Part shown: positions 10,018 to 18,400 of the stretch, in pieces
Layout of the letters: every line of letters begins with the position of its first letter
Position numbering within the stretch: the stretch's first letter is position 1
Origin: JALOOB01 sp040766655
Lineage (GTDB): Bacteria; Chloroflexota; Anaerolineae; CG2-30-64-16
Length of the DNA stretch: 64,000 nt
Assembly (NCBI GenBank): GCA_040766655.1
Contig: JAXGQB010000013.1
Span: forward strand, 124,001 to 188,000
Direction: 5' to 3'
Position numbers and translations under genes: made by a program
Notes under the pieces: generated by a model
The model's database searches: none
What the model was told of the DNA's origin: nothing
Seen by the model: the letters and a program-made list of their open reading frames with translations, nothing else

Positions 10018-10255
10018 GCGCGGAGTCTTCGATCGTGCGGGAAACGGTAAGCCCATCGCTATCAAGGGCCGCGCCTGGCTGGCGTGCCTGGGCATCCAGC
10101 CATCCTTCGATGTCCGCGCGGCGGAAGCGCCACCGTCCACCGAGCTTGATGGCCGGCAGCCGGCCCTGTTGTGCCCACTGGTAGATCGTGCTCTGGTTCA
10201 GCTGCAGGTAATCCGCCACCTGTTGAAGATTGAGAAGAGCGTCCGTATGGGGCAT
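10004..10255 (-). CDS. Small excisionase-type (MerR-like) helix-turn-helix protein
   Basis: An 83-residue protein with the classic helix-turn-helix pattern of the excisionase/AlpA group ('LNLQQVADYLQLNQSTIYQWA' region followed by 'G.LPAIKLGGRWRFRRADIEGWL'). The start is fixed by AGGAGG six bases upstream of the ATG. It heads block A and overlaps the SNase gene, so it may autoregulate this operon. The same HTH type forms the N-terminus of the protein heading block B (30480-31721). The family also occurs in mobile elements, but no integrase or attachment site is present. Confidence 0.88.
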   Translation of the reverse strand: MPHTDALLNLQQVADYLQLNQSTIYQWAQQGRLPAIKLGGRWRFRRADIEGWLDAQARQPGAALDSDGLTVSRTIEDSAHDGC

Positions 10256-10270
10256 CGCGCGCCTCCTGGA

Positions 10271-10310
10271 CAAACAAAAACCGCCCGGCACGCAGCGCGC
10301 GGGGCGGTTT
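10271..10310 (-). terminator. Intrinsic terminator just upstream of the HTH gene ribosome site
   Basis: A perfect 9-bp inverted repeat AAACCGCCC (10278-10286) / GGGCGGTTT (10302-10310) reads on the minus strand as a GC-rich stem followed by TTTTTGTTTG. It ends only about 5 nt before the AGGAGG of the HTH gene, so it could be either a distal terminator for block B or an attenuator in the leader of block A. Confidence 0.7.
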
Positions 10311-10433
10311 GGTTCCGAACAGCCGGGAACCTCAGGGTGAACTCACGGCGTAAGAACAGGGACGAGTTTGGCAAAGCTCGCCGTGCCTTCTGGATGATGG
10401 CAGAAAAAACAGATGGATCAAAAGGACGTGTGC

Positions 10434-10462
10434 AGAATAACACAGACAAACGCAAAAAGCAA
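10434..10462 (-). promoter_or_regulatory. Candidate extended -10 promoter for block A
   Basis: On the minus strand TTGCTT (complement of 10457-10462), a 17-nt spacer, then TATTCT (complement of 10434-10439) preceded by TGT, an extended -10. Transcription from here would give a leader of roughly 170 nt that includes the terminator at 10271-10310. Confidence 0.4.
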
Positions 10463-10494
10463 TGGGCAAAAGCAAGAGAAGATAGTGGGCGACA

Positions 10495-10525
10495 AGTGCC
10501 CGGCATCTCCGAGGTGCCGGGCACT
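10495..10525 (-). terminator. Strong hairpin downstream of kinase-cytochrome gene
   Basis: A perfect 11-bp inverted repeat AGTGCCCGGCA / TGCCGGGCACT with a 9-nt loop, starting 9 nt after the stop codon of the kinase-cytochrome gene. There is no immediate T-tract, so it is either a weak terminator or an mRNA 3' stabiliser. It marks the end of block B. Confidence 0.5.
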
Positions 10526-10533
10526 CGGGGACT

Positions 10534-13500
10534 CTATTTCTTCACTTCGGGGCGGGCCATGCCGGTCAGGTCGACCCTGATGCCGCCCTTGCCCAGGTCT
10601 TCCAGGGTGTCGTACAGGATCTGGCCCGCGTACTTCGCGTTGTGCGCGAACATGCCGGGATCCTTCTGGACATACTGGTAGTTGTAGGCCGCCTTCAGCA
10701 GGCGCGGGGTCCAGGTAGTGTAGCTGGTCTCGCTCTCGTCCATCTTGCCGTTGGCGTTCGCATCCGCGAAGAAGTACGGGTAGGCATGCGCATCGTAGAC
10801 GATGGGCGCCTTGGCGACGTCCTTCGCGTACAGCTGCATGGCCGCGTACAGCTTCTCGACCTGCGCGTCGATCTCCGCCTTGATCGGCTCCTTGACGTCC
10901 TTGTCGCCGTCCAGGTCGGTTGCAGAGATGCGGATCTCGTCGGCCGACTCGATGCCCGCGTGGCAGGTCGTGCACTTGTCGAAGCTCAGCTCGAGCTCGT
11001 GCGGGTTGTGGCAGCCCGTGCAGGTGTCGAAGCCCGGCACGTGCGCGAACTTGCCGACGTATGCCTTCTCCGCGTACTCGTACGCGCCCTGGGCATCCGT
11101 GCCGAACAGCGAAGCGCCTGCGGCGAAGTAGTGGACGTTCTGGAACCGCAGAGCGGTCTCAGGAACCTTGTCTTCCTCTTTGTTCCTGAGAGCGGCGTTC
11201 ACCGTCGCGGTGGACGCACGGCCCTGGTGGCATTCGAGGCACAGGTTGGCAGCTACGGGCAGGAGTTCGCCCTCGTCATCTTCCTCGGTGCTGAAGGTGA
11301 CGCTCTTGCCGCTCGGGAACGGCACGCTCGCGACCGCGTGCAGCGTGTACTCGGACAGGTCGTCGTGGCAGGTGGTGCAGGCCAGACCGTTGGACGGCTC
11401 CGCAGCCACCACGCCGGTGGTGCGCACCGCAGTGCCCGCAACCGCGACCGTGCCCGCGTTCTCGATGAACTGGGGCAGGCCATCGGCCGAGTGACATTTG
11501 GCGCAGTCAGCCGGCACATCGCCCTCTTCGTCCCAGTGGCGGAACGCTTCGGAGGTGCCGTCGAAGTGGCCCACGTCGTTCCGGGCCGCAGCCTCGATGT
11601 CGACCGGCTTCGCGAGCTTGGTGTTGAGGTCCGCGATCGAGTCGTGCATCAGCTGGATGACGTACTTGGCGTTGTGCGCGAACGCACCCGGATCCTTGGC
11701 CGCCACCTGGTAGTTGTACGCGGCCTTCAGCAGGCGCGCGGTCCAGGTACTGTAGCCCTTTTCGCCCTCGTCGGCTTTGCCGTTGGCATTGGCGTCCGCG
11801 AACCAGTAGGGATAGGCTGCGGGGTTGTAGGCGATGTCGGCCTTCGCGACTTCCTTGGCATAGGCCGCCAGGGCCTGGCTGAGCTTCTCCTGCAGGCCGG
11901 CATACTCCTCGCCGATGCCTTCCTCCGCGTCGCCGTCGCCGTCGTAGTCCATCAGGGAGCCGGCCTCGCGGATGCCCGCCAGGTCCTCAACTGCCTTGAC
12001 GTCTACATGGCAGGTCTGGCAATCCTCGAGCTTCAGCTCGAGCGAGTGCGAGTCGTGGCAGCCGTTGCACGTGTTGAACGGCGCTGGATGCTCGAACTTG
12101 CCGTCGTAGCTCAGGTCGTCGTACTCGTAGCCGCCCTTGGCCAGCGTGCCGTACTGGGTGGCTGCGGCCGCGAAGTAGTGCACATTGCGGAAACCGAAGG
12201 TCGTGGTCACGGTCTTGCCGTCCGTGGTCGTCACGAGCGGCTTGACCACCGTGTCCAGGTCCTTGTCGGTCAGCTTGAAGGTGTCGGTGATCTGCTTGTC
12301 GACGCTCACCTTGGACTCGCGGCCCTGGTGGCATTCCATACAGATCGCCTCAGCACCCAGGTTAGTGATCCCAAGGCCGGACGGGAAGACGACGCTGTCC
12401 TTGGCGATGGTGGCCGAGTTGTGGCAGGCCACGCAGTCGACGACGGTGTTCACCGGCGCGGCCTCGTCGACCATGCCGGCCTCACTGCCGTCAGCGCCCA
12501 GGAAGTCCTGGTAGCCGGCGGAGCTGTGGCACTTGGCGCAGGATGCAGGTACTGCCTGCGGGTCTTCTTCATCCCAGTGCCGGAACGACTCTGACTCGAC
12601 ATCGGCGTGGGGCGATGCCTGCCAGTCTCTCAAGGTGTGTGCGGGCGCGTTGGTTGTATCGACCGCCGGGATCGCCTTGGTCGTGGACGGTTGCGTGTTG
12701 GTCGGTGTTACGGTTGGAGATCGCGTCGCAGTTGGCTCACTCGTGCGTGTAGGTGACGGGGTGTGGGTCGCCGTTGCGGTGCGAGTGGCGGTTGGTGTGG
12801 CCGTCCTCGTAGGCGTTGCGGTAGGCGTGACCGTCCTGGTCGGCGTCTCGGTAGAAGCCTCCGGAATGACGATTGTTGGCTTGGAAGTCTCCTGCGTGCG
12901 CGGCATCCACGGCTTCCACACGAGTAGAACGATGATGGCGACAAGCAATGCAGCCAAGGCGAGCCAGGTCCACATCCGGAAGGGGGGTTTGGGCCCGTTA
13001 GAACTACCATCCTCTGCCGGCGGTGGGGGTTGGTTTGGGCCCTGCGGCACGGGCATCGCAGCAGATCCCTTGGTCGGACTGCGTGGACCGGGCTCAGTTG
13101 GGCTCGTGTCGGTCCCGACGGATGATGTCCTGCCTGAGACGACTGGAGAGGTCAGACGCGCCAGCATGTCGCGTGCCTCAGAATCGTCCGGCGCCATCTC
13201 GATCCATTTTTGGGCAGCCACACGGGCTGCCTCTCCCTGACCGGACTGCTCGGCCAGCAACGCCTCTGAACGCCATTGGGCCGCCCAAGTGGCGCGATCT
13301 GCGTGCGCCTGCCCCTCGGCCGCAAGTTGGGCCAGGCGGCGTGTGTCGCGATAGTCCGCATCCCTCGCCGTGATCTCTTCGGCAAGAGCCAGTGCTTCGT
13401 CCCACTTCTCCCCGGCAAGCGCCGACTGCAATGCCAGATAGGGCGTCGCGAGTGGATCGGCGGCTCGTTCGACCAGATCGTGCAGGTCGGATGAAAGAGC

Positions 13501-14289
13501 GGCGGCGGTCGAATAGCGCTGATCCGGCGCCATCGCCAAGGCGCGCTCCAGAATGCTTTGCGTCTCCGGCGGTATGCCCTCAGGCCAGTGGACCGGGTAA
13601 CGGCGCGGCTGGAAGTGAGCCCGCATCACGGCTGGTGATGAATCCCCTTTGAAGATCTGTTCGCCGGTCAGCATCTCAGCCAGAACGCAGCCCAGGCTAT
13701 ACACGTCGGTGTATAGTCCGGGCGGCTTTCCCTCCCATACTTCTGGCGCAATGTATGCCGGCGTGCCTACCACACCACCTGCGCTGGAACGCGCAATGAT
13801 AGACTCATCGGCCGCCTTGACCAGGCCGAAGTCCGTGAGGACAGCCTCGTCCCTGGCATTGAACAGGATATTGGTCGGTTTCACATCCCGGTGGATGAAG
13901 CCGCGCCCGTGTGCATAGTCCAGCGCCTGGGCGATCTCGTCCACGACGCGGGAGGCTTCGGCAAATGTCACCCGGCCCTTCTGAGCGATCCGTTCGGCGA
14001 GCGAGCCGCCGGCAAGATACTGCATCGCGATGTACAGGCGTCCGTCAAGGTCACCGTAATCGTAGACCGAGATGATATGGGGGTGCTCCAACTGCGCGGC
14101 GGCTCGTGCATCGTTTTGGAAGCGCGCCACGAAGAGCGGGTCCGTGCGCAACGCCGGGTGCAGGATTTTGAGCGCCACATGTTTTGCCAGCGCCGTATCG
14201 GTCGCCCGGAAAACCACCGCAAACCGGCCGCGGCCGAGTTCTTCGTGGATGATGTATTTGCCGAGCCTGAGGATCTGTTCGGGCATCAT
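10534..14289 (-). CDS. Membrane Ser/Thr kinase fused to decaheme c-type cytochrome
   Basis: A 1251-residue fusion. Residues 8-275 are a Hanks-type kinase with intact motifs (ALKIL lysine 41, HRDVKPTN, TDFG, GTPAYIAPE). A helical/TPR-like segment (about 280-380) leads to one membrane helix (about 439-458). A Thr/Pro-rich linker (480-535) follows, then an outer region with ten CxxCH heme-attachment motifs at 584, 619, 650, 741, 757, 929, 971, 1017, 1090 and 1106. The heme region is two tandem five-heme repeats (about 555-890 and 905-1228), each with a conserved 'NVHYFAA' that may supply a distal histidine. Each also has Asp/Asn-rich loops (DANANGK-DE, DxDGD) resembling calcium-binding loops. 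The topology is kinase inside, hemes outside. It is the last gene of block B, 13 nt after the preceding kinase gene, with GGAG five bases before the start. A redox- or electron-sensing kinase is inferred. Confidence 0.92.
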   Translation of the reverse strand: MMPEQILRLGKYIIHEELGRGRFAVVFRATDTALAKHVALKILHPALRTDPLFVARFQNDARAAAQLEHPHIISVYDYGDLDGRLYIAMQYLAGGSLAERIAQKGRVTFAEASRVVDEIAQALDYAHGRGFIHRDVKPTNILFNARDEAVLTDFGLVKAADESIIARSSAGGVVGTPAYIAPEVWEGKPPGLYTDVYSLGCVLAEMLTGEQIFKGDSSPAVMRAHFQPRRYPVHWPEGIPPETQSILERALAMAPDQRYSTAAALSSDLHDLVERAADPLATPYLALQSALAGEKWDEALALAEEITARDADYRDTRRLAQLAAEGQAHADRATWAAQWRSEALLAEQSGQGEAARVAAQKWIEMAPDDSEARDMLARLTSPVVSGRTSSVGTDTSPTEPGPRSPTKGSAAMPVPQGPNQPPPPAEDGSSNGPKPPFRMWTWLALAALLVAIIVLLVWKPWMPRTQETSKPTIVIPEASTETPTRTVTPTATPTRTATPTATRTATATHTPSPTRTSEPTATRSPTVTPTNTQPSTTKAIPAVDTTNAPAHTLRDWQASPHADVESESFRHWDEEDPQAVPASCAKCHSSAGYQDFLGADGSEAGMVDEAAPVNTVVDCVACHNSATIAKDSVVFPSGLGITNLGAEAICMECHQGRESKVSVDKQITDTFKLTDKDLDTVVKPLVTTTDGKTVTTTFGFRNVHYFAAAATQYGTLAKGGYEYDDLSYDGKFEHPAPFNTCNGCHDSHSLELKLEDCQTCHVDVKAVEDLAGIREAGSLMDYDGDGDAEEGIGEEYAGLQEKLSQALAAYAKEVAKADIAYNPAAYPYWFADANANGKADEGEKGYSTWTARLLKAAYNYQVAAKDPGAFAHNAKYVIQLMHDSIADLNTKLAKPVDIEAAARNDVGHFDGTSEAFRHWDEEGDVPADCAKCHSADGLPQFIENAGTVAVAGTAVRTTGVVAAEPSNGLACTTCHDDLSEYTLHAVASVPFPSGKSVTFSTEEDDEGELLPVAANLCLECHQGRASTATVNAALRNKEEDKVPETALRFQNVHYFAAGASLFGTDAQGAYEYAEKAYVGKFAHVPGFDTCTGCHNPHELELSFDKCTTCHAGIESADEIRISATDLDGDKDVKEPIKAEIDAQVEKLYAAMQLYAKDVAKAPIVYDAHAYPYFFADANANGKMDESETSYTTWTPRLLKAAYNYQYVQKDPGMFAHNAKYAGQILYDTLEDLGKGGIRVDLTGMARPEVKK

Positions 14290-14302
14290 TCTTACTCCGC
14301 GT

Positions 14303-16261
14303 TCACTGTTCCAGATTACAATGACGTTCGCTATCTATGACAACAATCCCATCGCTTTGCACGTCAGGCGACGTGGTCGGCGCCAGGTCGACCGGGCCGA
14401 GGCTGGGATCGACCCAGGACACCTTGAAATAGTAGCGATCAGGAGACTTCGGGGCCAGCAGAATGGAGTAAACGCCGTTGACGCCTTTTGGGAAGCAGAA
14501 TCCAGACTCGTAGCATGTGCTCCCTGTAGCGATTTCGCCGCGCCACGCAAGTGCTTCAGTCTCGGCCTTGTATAGATCGACCGTTGCGCCAGGAATTATG
14601 CCGACCGCCGGTGCAGTCGCGATCCACATTCTACAGTCTTGTCCAATCCACAGGCGGCTGAGGCGAAAGCTGTAGGGCCGGTCGGGTGCCGCAACGGCGG
14701 CTGTGTTTGCCGTGGCTGCTGGCGCGGTGGCAGGCGCACGCATCGGCGTAGGGGGGATGCTGGACACTACAGGGACGGACGATGTTCCCTGCGCCGTCAC
14801 TAATGCCGCATTGATCCACGCGGAACGCCCTTTATAGTTTATCTGCCACCAAGCGCCGTCGGGGCTGCGACCGGTTACGGCATAGGTCTGGTTCGCCGCG
14901 CTGCCGAGAGTGTCGTAAGCCAGCCCAGGTCCCGAGCGGATATTGATGGTGTTGCTGCCAACAACAACCGAGGGCGGCGGCGTGGGACTTGGCGTGCTGG
15001 TTGCCGTGCGGGTTGCCTCGGAAGTTGCTGTGGGTGTTGGCGTTCCGGTACGGGTCGACGCCAGGGTTGTCGTGTCGTCCGGCGTTCCGGTATGGGTCGG
15101 TGTTAGGGTTGTCGTGTCGGTCGGCGGCGGTGTAAACCCAGGAGCGACGGACGGCGTTGCGGGCCAGATTGCGGTCAAAGTGAAAGAAGGTGCGGCTGTG
15201 AGTGCACTGGTGTCTGTGGCGCGAGGGATAGTTTGGGATGAGGTAATGGGCAAAATGTGAGGACTACCGGCGATTCGCTCTCGCCCGGGCTCCCAGGGCC
15301 GGATCAACAGGAGAATGATGCTCAGGATGGCCAGCACTGCTGCAACTGCCCAGATCGGGCTCAATCTGCCGCGCATAGGCGCGGTTCTGTCTGCCTCGGC
15401 TTGTGCGACCGTGGCAGTCGCTGCTTGCAGCGATTTGATGATCGCACCGGCGCTTTGTGGGCGTTCGGTGATGTTCTTTGCAAGCCCTGTCTTGAGCGCC
15501 TCCCAGCAACCGACCGGGACTTCTGCGTTGAACTGCATCAGAGGCGGCGGCTCTTTAGCCATATGTGCCACCATCACCGCCGGCGTCGGCCCCACGAACG
15601 GCGGCCGGCCGGCCAGCATCTCATAGGCTACGACCGCGAAGCTATAGACATCGCTCGCCGGACCTACCTCGTCCAGCCGGTCCACGTCAAGCTGCTCCGG
15701 CGCCATGTATGCCGGTGTGCCCAACACCTGCCCCAGCGAGGTGAGCATGCTTTGATCGCTGGCGCGCGCCAGGCCAAAGTCGGTCAGGGTCGCGTGATCT
15801 GGGTCGCCGCTCGCGTCATCTGGTGCCACCATGATATTGCTGGGCTTGATGTCGCGGTGGATCAGTCCCTTGCTGTGGGCAAAGTCCACTGCGGCTGCGA
15901 CCTGGGCCAGGATGTGCAGCGTGCGCTCGACTGGCAGAAGGTCCTCGGCCAGCAGCCCGTCCAGCGACGGGCCCGGCAAGTACTTCATGGCGATGAAGCT
16001 GCGACCTTCACTCTCGCCCACCTCGTGCACCGGCACGATGTTGGGATGCTCCAGCCGCGCCGCCCCGATCGCTTCGCGGCGGAAGCGCTCTAGGAAGCCT
16101 GGATCGCGGGTCAGTAGCGGGTCGAGGATCTTGAGCGCGACGACGCGGTCCAGGGTTGTGTCGGTCGCTCGGTAGACCGTGCCGAACCCGCCGCGGCCGA
16201 GTTCTTCGTGGATGATGTATTTGCCCAGATGGAGTGTCGGCGAAGTGTCAGGCATCATCAC
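14303..16261 (-). CDS. Membrane Ser/Thr kinase with outer SH3b domain
   Basis: A 652-residue protein. The N-terminal Hanks kinase domain (about 12-280) has HRDIKPSN and TDFGLA motifs. One membrane helix lies at about 299-321, followed by a long Thr/Pro linker and a bacterial SH3 (SH3b) domain at about 435-495 ('INIRSGPGLAYDTLG...WINAALV'). The C-terminal domain of about 120 residues contains several cysteines ('CRMWIA', 'TCYESGFCFPKG') and has a beta-sandwich look. SH3b domains commonly bind cell-wall peptides, so an envelope-sensing kinase is likely. TAGGAG precedes the tandem ATG codons. It is tightly packed between two other kinases of similar topology. Confidence 0.9.
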   Translation of the reverse strand: MMMPDTSPTLHLGKYIIHEELGRGGFGTVYRATDTTLDRVVALKILDPLLTRDPGFLERFRREAIGAARLEHPNIVPVHEVGESEGRSFIAMKYLPGPSLDGLLAEDLLPVERTLHILAQVAAAVDFAHSKGLIHRDIKPSNIMVAPDDASGDPDHATLTDFGLARASDQSMLTSLGQVLGTPAYMAPEQLDVDRLDEVGPASDVYSFAVVAYEMLAGRPPFVGPTPAVMVAHMAKEPPPLMQFNAEVPVGCWEALKTGLAKNITERPQSAGAIIKSLQAATATVAQAEADRTAPMRGRLSPIWAVAAVLAILSIILLLIRPWEPGRERIAGSPHILPITSSQTIPRATDTSALTAAPSFTLTAIWPATPSVAPGFTPPPTDTTTLTPTHTGTPDDTTTLASTRTGTPTPTATSEATRTATSTPSPTPPPSVVVGSNTINIRSGPGLAYDTLGSAANQTYAVTGRSPDGAWWQINYKGRSAWINAALVTAQGTSSVPVVSSIPPTPMRAPATAPAATANTAAVAAPDRPYSFRLSRLWIGQDCRMWIATAPAVGIIPGATVDLYKAETEALAWRGEIATGSTCYESGFCFPKGVNGVYSILLAPKSPDRYYFKVSWVDPSLGPVDLAPTTSPDVQSDGIVVIDSERHCNLEQ

Positions 16262-16283
16262 TCCTACTCGTAATCAGACCCGA

Positions 16284-18350
16284 TTACGGCGTCCAGATTC
16301 GAATCGTGAGATCAGGGGACCCCGTAGCCAGCATTGTCTGGTCTGGCGAGAAGGCCAGGGCAGTTACCCCTTCTGCATGGGCTCGCAGAGCACCGACCTG
16401 AGCGCCATCGCGTGTGCCCCAAAAGCGTACTGTGCCGTCGTAGGATGCGGTAGCAAGAGTGAGCCCATCGGGCGAAAAAGCCAGAGCAGCAATGCGTCTT
16501 GTGTGTCCTCGCAGAGTCTTCAGTAGAGAAGAATCCGCGACATGCCACAGAATAGCGGTTTGATCGGCGCCGGTCGAGGCCAGAAGCGCCGCGTCAGGCG
16601 AGAAAGCGATGTCGCGAACCCAATCGGTGTGACCGGCAAGTTCAGCGCGCGGCTTGCCGCTTGCAAGGTCCCAGAGTCGAACTACGTTGTCGGCGCCGCC
16701 GGAGGCCAGGGTCTGACCGTCGGGCGATATCGCGACTGAGAACACAGCCTCGCGGTGTCCAGTGAATTGGCGGATACGTGACTGCTTCTGTATGTCCCAC
16801 AACTCCAGCTCTCCACCGTATGCGCTGATGATCAGCTCCGCACCACCGGGCGTAAATGCGAGATCAAGTATCCCGTTGGTCAATATCGGCAGGCGAGCGA
16901 TTTCTTTGCCTTCAATTGCGCGCCATAGGCGCACAGTGTGATCTTCTGCGCCTGATGCGATGGTCTCTCCATCTGGGGCGTAGGCAAGGGACCAAACCGT
17001 GCCGGTGTGGCCTTTCAGTGTCTTTAGCAGTGAGCCCTCAGCCGTGCTCCAGATACGGACTGTACCATCTTGGGAGCAAGAGGCTAGATAGGCTCCGTCC
17101 GGTGAAAATGCGATCGAGCGTAGCCAATCTTCATGCCCTGTCATGGTGTGGAGCGCTCGAAGATCCGTTACGTTTGTCGCGTTGATCAGAGGGCGATCTG
17201 GAGTCTGGATGACGACCGCCGCTGCGGACCCTCCCCGAGGGGGCAAGGGCTGCGAGTCTGGGGTAACGAGCGGGATCACAACTGAAGGCGTTGACGCCAA
17301 GTCCAGAGTGGGCGAGCGTGCAGGAGTCGTGGCAGCGGCCGGTGCTGCTGTTGGCGATGGCGTGCTGGTGACGGTCACAACCGGCGCAGTTCTGGCAGGG
17401 GTAGCGGTTGGTTGACATGACCTCGCTTGGAGCAGCAAAAGTGCGGAAATCACAGCGATAGCGAGAGTACCAGCCAATGCGGCCAGCAATCCCAGCCGAC
17501 GTCTGGGCCGGGGAAGCTTCTCGGGCACATTCTCCCTCGCGGTAACGGTGCTCAACGCCGCCGCAAAGGCTTTGGCGGTGGCAAATCTGTCTTTCGGGTC
17601 GATAGAGAGCACCTGTTCGAAACACGATTGCAGCGCAGCAGACCAGTTGGGCGGAAAATGCCTTGGTTGAAAGTGAGCGCGCATGACGGCAGAGGTTGTG
17701 AGGCCATCGAACACCCTCTGTCCACTCAGCATCTCGTAGGCAACACAGCCGAGCGCGTAGATGTCGGTCGCTGGATCCGCCTTCTTGCCATCCCATATCT
17801 CTGGCGCGACGTAGGCAGCTGTGCCCGCCATACCATGACCAGCACTGGAGCCGCCCGAAGACATCGATGCATCCACCGCCCGTGCCAATCCGAAGTCGGC
17901 CAACACAGCGCGTCCGGTGGAATCAAAGAGAACATTACTGGGCTTGATGTCCCGGTGGACATATCCATGACTGTGTGCATGGTCGAGTGCTGCCGCGATC
18001 TCCTCGATAATCTTGGCGGTCTCTTCAGGTGTGATGCTATCCTCGGCCTGAAAGCGATCAGCCAGCGATCCTCCGCGCATCAGCTGCATGGCGATATAGT
18101 GGCGACCATCGGAGGCGTGCAACTCGTAGATCGTCACGATATGGGGATGCTCTAACTGACGGACAGAGCGAGCTTCTTGTTCAAAGCGGTGCAAGAATCC
18201 AGGATCGGCCGACAGCGCCGGATGAAGCACCTTCAGAGCCACTTCGCTGTTGAGGATGGTGTCGGTGGCGCGGTAGACCGTGCCGAACCCCCCGCGGCCG
18301 AGCTCTTCGTGTATGATGTATTTGCCAAGCTGCAATAGGGGTTCGGGCAT
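16284..18350 (-). CDS. Membrane Ser/Thr kinase with outer WD40 propeller
   Basis: A 688-residue protein. The Hanks kinase domain (about 7-270) has HRDIKPSN and ADFGLA. A membrane helix (about 284-305) and a Thr/Pro/Ala linker follow, then about seven WD40 repeats from 405 to the end, with repeated 'IAFSPDG..LAS.S.DGTVRLW' blades. The outer location of the WD40 propeller is deduced from the single helix. The WD40 part is very regular and could bind protein partners on the outer face. The start at 18350 has TAGGA close upstream; an 11-codon longer frame has no ribosome site. Confidence 0.9.
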   Translation of the reverse strand: MPEPLLQLGKYIIHEELGRGGFGTVYRATDTILNSEVALKVLHPALSADPGFLHRFEQEARSVRQLEHPHIVTIYELHASDGRHYIAMQLMRGGSLADRFQAEDSITPEETAKIIEEIAAALDHAHSHGYVHRDIKPSNVLFDSTGRAVLADFGLARAVDASMSSGGSSAGHGMAGTAAYVAPEIWDGKKADPATDIYALGCVAYEMLSGQRVFDGLTTSAVMRAHFQPRHFPPNWSAALQSCFEQVLSIDPKDRFATAKAFAAALSTVTARENVPEKLPRPRRRLGLLAALAGTLAIAVISALLLLQARSCQPTATPARTAPVVTVTSTPSPTAAPAAATTPARSPTLDLASTPSVVIPLVTPDSQPLPPRGGSAAAVVIQTPDRPLINATNVTDLRALHTMTGHEDWLRSIAFSPDGAYLASCSQDGTVRIWSTAEGSLLKTLKGHTGTVWSLAYAPDGETIASGAEDHTVRLWRAIEGKEIARLPILTNGILDLAFTPGGAELIISAYGGELELWDIQKQSRIRQFTGHREAVFSVAISPDGQTLASGGADNVVRLWDLASGKPRAELAGHTDWVRDIAFSPDAALLASTGADQTAILWHVADSSLLKTLRGHTRRIAALAFSPDGLTLATASYDGTVRFWGTRDGAQVGALRAHAEGVTALAFSPDQTMLATGSPDLTIRIWTP

Positions 18351-18400
18351 GTTCCTACCTTGCTCGCGGTGACCAGCGGTCATCTGCCGTTGCGACGGCG

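Noticed and set aside
10004..10255. Excisionase-like HTH as a sign of a prophage or integrative element
   Set aside because: No integrase, attachment-site repeats or phage genes are present, and the same HTH occurs fused to a zinc-ribbon protein in block B; it fits a regulator better.
10534..12600. Decaheme region as a separate respiratory cytochrome gene
   Set aside because: The reading frame is continuous from the kinase through the membrane helix and linker, with no stop, ribosome site or signal peptide between.
12700..12850. Short-period repeats in Thr/Pro linkers (also near 15000-15150 and 38080-38160) as possible CRISPR or satellite DNA
   Set aside because: They are in-frame coding for TPTATPT-type linkers, have no regular spacers and differ between genes.
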